The notes beneath the pieces were generated by a model. It made no database searches. It saw nothing but the letters and a program-made list of their open reading frames with translations, and was not told the origin of the DNA. A program made the position numbers and the translations under genes. A stretch of 64,000 nucleotides of DNA from Dactylis glomerata (taxonomy: Eukaryota; Streptophyta; Magnoliopsida; Poales; Poaceae), in contig QXEO01001032.1 of NCBI GenBank assembly GCA_007115705.1, positions 310,001-374,000 on the forward strand, written 5' to 3'. Positions 58,676 to 64,000 of the stretch are shown here, one piece after another; the first letter of the stretch is position 1; each line of letters opens with the position of its first letter.

Positions 58676-59013
58676 GTAACAGTTCTAGTCAGAAAAGTTT
58701 CGCGAAAAGTTCTTCCTTTAATATTTTTGCTGTTTTTAATAAATATGAAAAATCATGAGACGAAAAAGGGGAGGAAAAAGCGTCCGTGTGTGTCTCACAC
58801 ACGGGTGGCGCGGGCCCACCCCTGGCCGCGCCACCCCTGTGTGAGAACACACCGGAACTCGTTTCCGTACCGTTTTCCTCCTGTGACTTCGTTTCGATGT
58901 ATAATTTTTGTCTATTTAACCCCCCGGAGTCCCCGAGGTCTGTATATCGTTTTCTCGTCGTGTTTGGTTTCGAGCTGTTTCTGTCAGGAGTTGATCTTAA
59001 GCTTGGGGGAGTC
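58676..59013 (+). other. Spacer with hairpin downstream of pol in element C
   Basis: A GGTAACAG donor-like site directly follows the pol stop (58674-58681) and a TTTCTGTCAG acceptor-like site ends at 58987. The GC-rich hairpin is at 58793-58846, and a TATTTAAC motif at about 58913 precedes the next ATG. A spliced or internally initiated RNA for the downstream ORF is possible. Confidence 0.4.
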
Positions 59014-59373
59014 ATGGCCTCTTCAAGCGGGGACAAGGAGAAGACACGTTCGGAGGGTGATCACCAAAATCCCAAGCTGAAGGAGGGACAGATTACCGCT
59101 GGATCAAGGACAAGAGAACCTACTTTTGTAGGATCGATTAACACTGGACGCACTTTTTCTCATAACTTGCAGGGACCAATACCACCAGTTCTTGACCTCA
59201 GCTCCTACCCTGCATCATTGGAAGCCCTTCGAGTCACCAATGAGTTGTGCGATAAATATCGAGCTCTTAGGATGGAGGTGGAGATACTTCGAGAGGAGAA
59301 CAATAGGCTTCGCAGGATGCTAGAGAATTTTCTCACCCCAATCATGATTGCGCCACCACCGCCAAAGGAGTAA
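59014..59373 (+). CDS. Small coiled-coil ORF downstream of pol in element C
   Basis: 119 codons from ATG 59014. The longer open frame starting at 58786 reads through the hairpin and is unlikely as protein. The N-terminus is charged and serine-rich (SSSGDKEKTRSEGD), the middle is proline-containing (GPIPPVLDLSSYP), and residues about 72-105 form a probable coiled coil (CDKYRALRMEVEILREENNR, LRRML). The tail ends PPPPKE. There is no signal peptide or membrane segment. It stands where Athila elements carry their extra gene, but it is unlike the ORF-1-like protein of the minus-strand element. A purine tract AAGCTTGGGGGAGT lies immediately before the ATG and again at 59410. Confidence 0.55.
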   Translation: MASSSGDKEKTRSEGDHQNPKLKEGQITAGSRTREPTFVGSINTGRTFSHNLQGPIPPVLDLSSYPASLEALRVTNELCDKYRALRMEVEILREENNRLRRMLENFLTPIMIAPPPPKE

Positions 59374-60273
59374 TTCGTCATCGGCATAGGCATCCCCTTG
59401 GCTTGTTCCAAGCTTGGGGGAGTGCCGCGGTATCACATCATTACCTTTTGGTCATTTACTTTTCAAGTAGAGTCTTATCATGAATAGAGAAGTTATCATA
59501 TAGAATAGTTTGCAGTTGGAAGTATCCTCCTTAGTTAGTTATCTTTGTATCCCTTGGTGTGAGTTGCGGTAATGAAATATTAATGAGAAGTTTTATCGTT
59601 TACTTTTCACACACTTTATGTTAGTTTGCAATTTCTCTTATGTGACTAGTCTTGTTGATTGGTATTGGTATCACATTGGGAGCTTGAGTAGATTTAGTTG
59701 GTTTTGGCAAACCTAGCTTGGTCAGTAGCAACTTTACCTTGAGGTTTGAGTAGAAAAGAATAAAGAAGTGCTTGTAGTTACATCACTTCAGTTTTCCTTA
59801 TGTTTGGCTTATAAGCATTGTTATTCTTAAAGTTAAAATCGTTGTACCTTCAAGGGAGTTTGCATGATTGTTCTTATTATATGTATGTTCGTTTGTTTCA
59901 TGCAACTCTTATGCTTGCTACCCAACCTTGCTAGCCAAAAACCTGTACTGAGAGGAAATACTTCTCGTGCATCCAATTCCCAAAAGCCAAGTCACTTCCA
60001 AAGAGTCCACTATAAATTCCTATGCATGGTATTTTAAGCCATTCCAAGTAAATTTTCATGTGCTACCTTTCAAAAACTTTCAAACACTTCTCATTTTGTG
60101 CCACTGTTTTTAGCTCATGAGGACGTAGTGGATGGGTTTGTTATCTTCCATACTAAATTAAGTACCCCTCGACTAGGCAGCTTCATCTGCTCGTCATTAA
60201 TTTTGCAAGGGAGCTTGTCAGACCATTATAATCTCAAAAGAAAGAAAAAAAGGGCACTCCTCCAATGGATTGT
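59374..60273 (+). other. 3' untranslated region of element C, interrupted
   Basis: Non-coding. A purine tract CAAGCTTGGGGGAGTG at about 59409-59424 precedes AT-rich sequence. Positions about 59940-60265 match the 3' modules of the other elements. The match stops at 60270 or so, where the next LTR starts. Confidence 0.65.
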
Positions 60274-63200
60274 TGTAACAACTCAGAAATTGTAATCCAC
60301 TTCTTATTAAATAAAGTACCAAATTTTGGACCCAAATAAAACTTTTTATTCATTATTTCATGCATACATGTATTTTCTATTATATGTATTCTATGATTTC
60401 ATGTGTGTTATTTTTGATTGTGCATTGGTTAGTTAATTCTAAGTGAACCAACAGAAACAATTGAGAAGAATTATAAGAACCAAAGAAACCAGAAATAAAA
60501 ATCATAAAGAAAAAGAGAAGGAAATTGTGATCTAGGAAATCTGTTTGACTACACCACTTTGGGCCATTGGATTAAGAAATCTGGAACCCACCTTCATGTT
60601 TGGCCTGTTAGTTGAGCTTAACCAAGTTACATACTAACTCAACCAACACGAATCTACTCAAAATTCAAACCAGAGCATCACTCAAACTTCAACCAAAGTT
60701 TGAATCTGAATCATATGACAACCCCAAATTCAAAATAGCCCTGGAGCAAAACACCACCTCTGGACCTAACAAAAATTGTTTTAGAGTCCCTATCCAATAT
60801 AATGACCAACCCAATTGGAAATTTTCAAAAATTTGAATTTTGATTTCATGCGGGCATTTCAACAAACGCTTGGCGGGCAGAAATCTAGCAAAATCGGATC
60901 AACTGTTGGCAACAGTAGTTGGCAGCCCTAGCCCTAGTCTCTGACCTCCAAGCAGTGCCCTGGACTCTCCTTGGTCGATTCCTTGTCTCCCCTGCACAGG
61001 CACCGGCCGTGAGATATGGATGGCATGGAAGAAGAGCACACCGGACCCCTACCATGCCCCCCTCTGAACCAGACCACCTCAGCCCCTCCCATCGCGCCAG
61101 GACACTCCTACAGCACGCAGCAGCCCGCCTCCCACGCCAGAACCCCGCCTTGCCCCTCCCACGGCCGACACGCATGGTGTGCTGGCCGCCTCTGGACATC
61201 GCCGGTGCTCCCTCTCCCGCCTATATAAAGCCGCCATTCTTCCCTGAAAAGAACCGCACCATCCCCAGGACCTCCCTAGACAACCTCTCCTTCGCTCCCG
61301 TGCACTTAGTCGAGCTCGCCGACCTCGACGTCCCCGCAGGCCACCGCACGTTCCTGGCGCTGCTGAGCATTCCCCGGAGCTGTGCCTGCTGGAGGTGGCG
61401 GAGGAGAACCCCCGCAGTCGTCCTGCATCCTCGCCGCCGGTCGCCGCCGCTCCGGTGAGCCTCCCCGTCACCGCCCTCCTCCCAGAGCTCGCTCTCGTTT
61501 CCGTCCCTGTAGAGCCACGAAGAAGAAGCCCGATACCGATTCGTTTTAAGTGGCCTGGCAGGCCGGCCCCGCCTGTCAGCAAGTTTTTTTTCCCAGCGCC
61601 CCCCCGGGATCCCTAGCTGGGCCGGCCAGATTCGTCTCCCCGGCCCATATTGGTTCCAGTCCGTTTATGTTTTTTTTCGTTGAACTTTTTCGTATTTGTT
61701 GCTTTACTGCAAGATTCAAATTCAAATTCCCGGAGTTTCGTAGGTTCAAATTTAGCAAATAAATATGCGTTGGAAAGCTTGTAAAATGCCCTACACTATA
61801 GAACTGGTTAGAATTCCATTTGAATTAGGAATTTAATCAGATATGAATAGTGAGACCATAACTTTATTAAACATAGAAGCTTTCTAGAAAATTATTTGAG
61901 CCCCCTAAAATCATGAAATTTAAATTGTGAACTCACCAATGACCTCCCCTACTGTGAGTAAACCCAAATCAACCCCAAACCCTACTAGTGGGATCAATTA
62001 GACCCTAACCCAACTCTAGTTGGTAACATAAAATGATAGATCCATATCATGTACTTAGAATTAAAATTTGCCCTCTTTACCCATTTCACTTAGTGGATTC
62101 CTCCCACTTAAACTAGTATTAGTACTCCTAAAACAATACCAATGCTTAGAAGGTGAACCACATATGACACTTAGTAGAAACCCTAACTTGCACACTTCAT
62201 GCAAACTTGGAAGAAAACTTACAAACTAATTCAATAAAATCCAACAGGAAGGCTATTGTTTGGAAACAAGTATGTGTGCTTGGTATGCTGCTAAGATTGT
62301 GTAGTGATTGTGTGTATTGTGTTTATTTCGTTATTAGACGCTAGTGTTGCTGCGGAGGATATTGAGGGTGATTATTATTATCAAGAAGAAGAAGAATATC
62401 CCGGACACTTTGCCAACCAAGGCAAGCCATCTTTTGATTCATACTCCCCATGCCCAGTTTTAATATTGCATTCTACTTGTTTTAAGTAAATTGCATGATT
62501 GAATTGCTAGAGTAGAATGATAGAAGAATAGTGATATCTTGCTTAACAAGAGCATCAAGTTGAGTTTATCCAACTCTATTTAGTGTTCATCACTCAATGT
62601 AGTTGCTTAGTCGCTAATAATATTGAGGCCATCTATAAGGGGAACTCTAGTTGAAATTGGTGATTTGAACTTGAAACTTGAATTGGAGATTGCTCCTACA
62701 TAATGGCTTTATGAAAGAAATTAATCCTGACTAAGAACTATGAAATATATTTCTCAATGACAACGAGTGATGTACATGGGAGCCAACCCTACAGTACGAC
62801 CACATTATCCCGGTATGGGACGGGGCTTAGTGGAGTAGTTTGTTTCGCCTTAGTGTAGACCCTACAAATGTGAATGGAGGTCCGACCAAGGACTCCTTTT
62901 CCAGGGCACCCTTGGCGGTTGCCGAGTTTCGCCTTGTCCTCCTCTTCATAGGTGGTTGGGGTACAAGCCGAAGAGCCCTCATTGAAAATGTACTGCCGGG
63001 GTAGGACTCTATTTCGGTTAGTGGCATTCCGGAGACCAATTGGCTGGGAACCTTGCACCTTCCGGACAGCTTCTTGGAGACTCCAGTGTTGAGGGGTACA
63101 TCTCTAGGCGGTAGTGTTTATGCTAAGGCGGGCAGGTGAAACATTATGGTCGGCTACTTGTCGTGGCATATGTTGTTATGCGGGGAAGTTGCCCACACGA

Positions 63201-63895
63201 TGAGTAGTCGGATGGTGTGGGTAAAGTGTACAACCTCTGCAGAGTGTAAAACTATTCGAATAGCCGCGTCCGCGGTCATGGACAGTTGGCTAACTCTACT
63301 TGGCTTTTGTCAATAATGAAAACAACTTGGTGAACTTGGGGAATGACATGAATTGAATCGACTTGACTTGACCATGATATTGACACACTTGAAGTTCCTC
63401 TTTAGATTGAACTTAGAGAACTAAACTTCTTTTCTACCAATGGACATTCTTGGGAAATAAAACTAGCTTTTGCAAATAAACTTAGTGCTTAGTCCACCAT
63501 ATCAACCTTGCATATCTACTTCATCATTTCATTTATAAGATGGTTTGCGAGTGCATCCAATGTACTCACGGCTGTGTCCCTGGCTATCAACTTGGCCAGA
63601 CTATGGGGAAGAATATCCGGAGGAAGGATATGAGGAAGAGTACCAGAACTAAGCTCGTCTCCGTGAGTCGCCATTTGCCTGTAGGGAGAAGGCATGGGCC
63701 GAAGACGTCATTTCCGCTGCTATATTGTGTTGTAATATGACTTGGTCTATATGACCATTGTATTTGAATCATCGTATTGTAATGTCTATGGAACTGGTTA
63801 CCCACTACGTTATGTATATCGCAACAACGGTTCTGGGATTGCGGTGGAATACATAACGGGCACTTCGAATTTGTATCGAATTTGAGGTCCTCACA
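60274..63895 (+). repeat. Element E: long 5' LTR (3.6 kb)
   Basis: Starts TGTAACAACTCAGAAATTG and ends GAGGTCCTCACA, followed three bases later by an initiator-Met primer site. TATATAAAG at 61222-61230 sits after a GC-rich promoter region. Several tracts (for example the stretch before and after TAGCCGCGTCCGCGG near 63260) are typical of the long LTRs of Tekay/Del-type chromoviruses in grasses. The GC-rich ORFs at 60919-61616 overlap on both strands and are not called as genes. The preceding five bases, ATTGT (60269-60273), are the predicted target duplicate. Confidence 0.7.
61222..61229 (+). promoter_or_regulatory. TATA box of element E LTR
   Basis: TATATAAA after CCCTCTCCCGCC and before a GC-rich leader. 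Confidence 0.65.
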
Positions 63896-63898
63896 AGT

Positions 63899-63911
63899 TG
63901 GTATCAGAGCC
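63899..63911 (+). promoter_or_regulatory. Initiator-Met primer-binding site of element E
   Basis: TGGTATCAGAGCC is complementary to the 3' end of plant initiator tRNA-Met. Confidence 0.9.
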
Positions 63912-64000
63912 TAAGCTGACCATAGGAGACCTTAGTTAGAATGGGCGATAAATGAAACCTTGATGAAAGAAAAGATATAAGTAATGGTTGCAAAAATTGC
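63912..64000 (+). other. Start of internal region of element E
   Basis: Leader sequence after the primer site. No open frame begins before the window ends. Confidence 0.6.

Larger units (their letters stand above)
52320..60273 (+). mobile_element. Element C: nearly complete Athila-type retrotransposon with pol
   Basis: 5' LTR 52320-53828, tRNA-Asp primer site 53840-53857, gag-PR-RT-RNaseH-INT 53942-58675 with one in-frame stop, hairpin 58793-58846, small coiled-coil ORF 59014-59373, and a 3' untranslated module to 60273, where a long LTR of another element is inserted. The 3' LTR must lie beyond the window. The LTR terminus CTTGTGGGTCATCA, the spacer and the primer site equal those of the minus-strand pol-less element at 27153-36610. 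Confidence 0.9.

Noticed and set aside
60919..61616. GC-rich frames (up to 179 codons) on both strands
   Set aside because: They lie around the TATA box and leader of a long LTR, overlap on both strands and show no domain.

Overview
This is intergenic DNA from a large grass genome, most likely a Triticeae cereal (wheat, barley, rye or Aegilops). The evidence is nested LTR retrotransposons with LTRs starting TGATACGTC, tRNA-Asp primer sites (TGGCGCCGTTGCCGGGGA), small CACTA transposons and Stowaway-like ends. I see no complete cellular gene. The clearest coding capacity belongs to transposable elements; two other coding-like remnants are broken.

Layout. Positions 1-105 are the tail of a gag fragment. 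Positions 106-17411 and 17412-34723 are two almost identical direct copies of a 17.3 kb unit. Each unit holds, in order, unassigned AT-rich DNA, a 1.19 kb CACTA element, a coding-like remnant, an RNase H-like pseudogene, a decayed gypsy LTR and gag on the + strand, and the 3' side of a minus-strand Athila-type LTR retrotransposon. In unit 2 that retrotransposon runs on past the unit to its 5' LTR, giving a complete element at 27153-36610 with target-site duplication CAGCG. In unit 1 and at the window start it is cut inside gag at the same base.

From 36611 to 39786 lie the right half of the host LTR, a second gypsy LTR with its primer site, and repeat-rich non-coding internal sequence. Positions 39787-47539 are a retrotransposon without pol (element A) whose 5' LTR carries a 1.69 kb CACTA insertion. 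Positions 47893-51732 are a truncated relative (element B); its LTR shows the CACTA-free site. Positions 51733-52319 are an LTR-like fragment. Positions 52320-60273 are an Athila-type element (element C) with a nearly complete gag-PR-RT-RNaseH-INT polyprotein broken by one in-frame TGA, then a small coiled-coil ORF. It is interrupted at 60274 by the 3.6 kb 5' LTR of another retrotransposon (element E) with an initiator-Met primer site, which leaves the window.

How the parts relate. The minus-strand element has gag, protease and an Athila ORF-1-like gene but no reverse transcriptase or integrase. Element C has those enzymes and shares the same LTR end, spacer and primer site, so C-like elements are plausible helpers. 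A long GC-rich hairpin recurs ten times: in the LTRs of four element types and again between gag/pol and the downstream ORF in two of them. Junctions, target-site duplications, motifs and stop codons were read directly; family names rest on prior knowledge, and difference counts are by eye.
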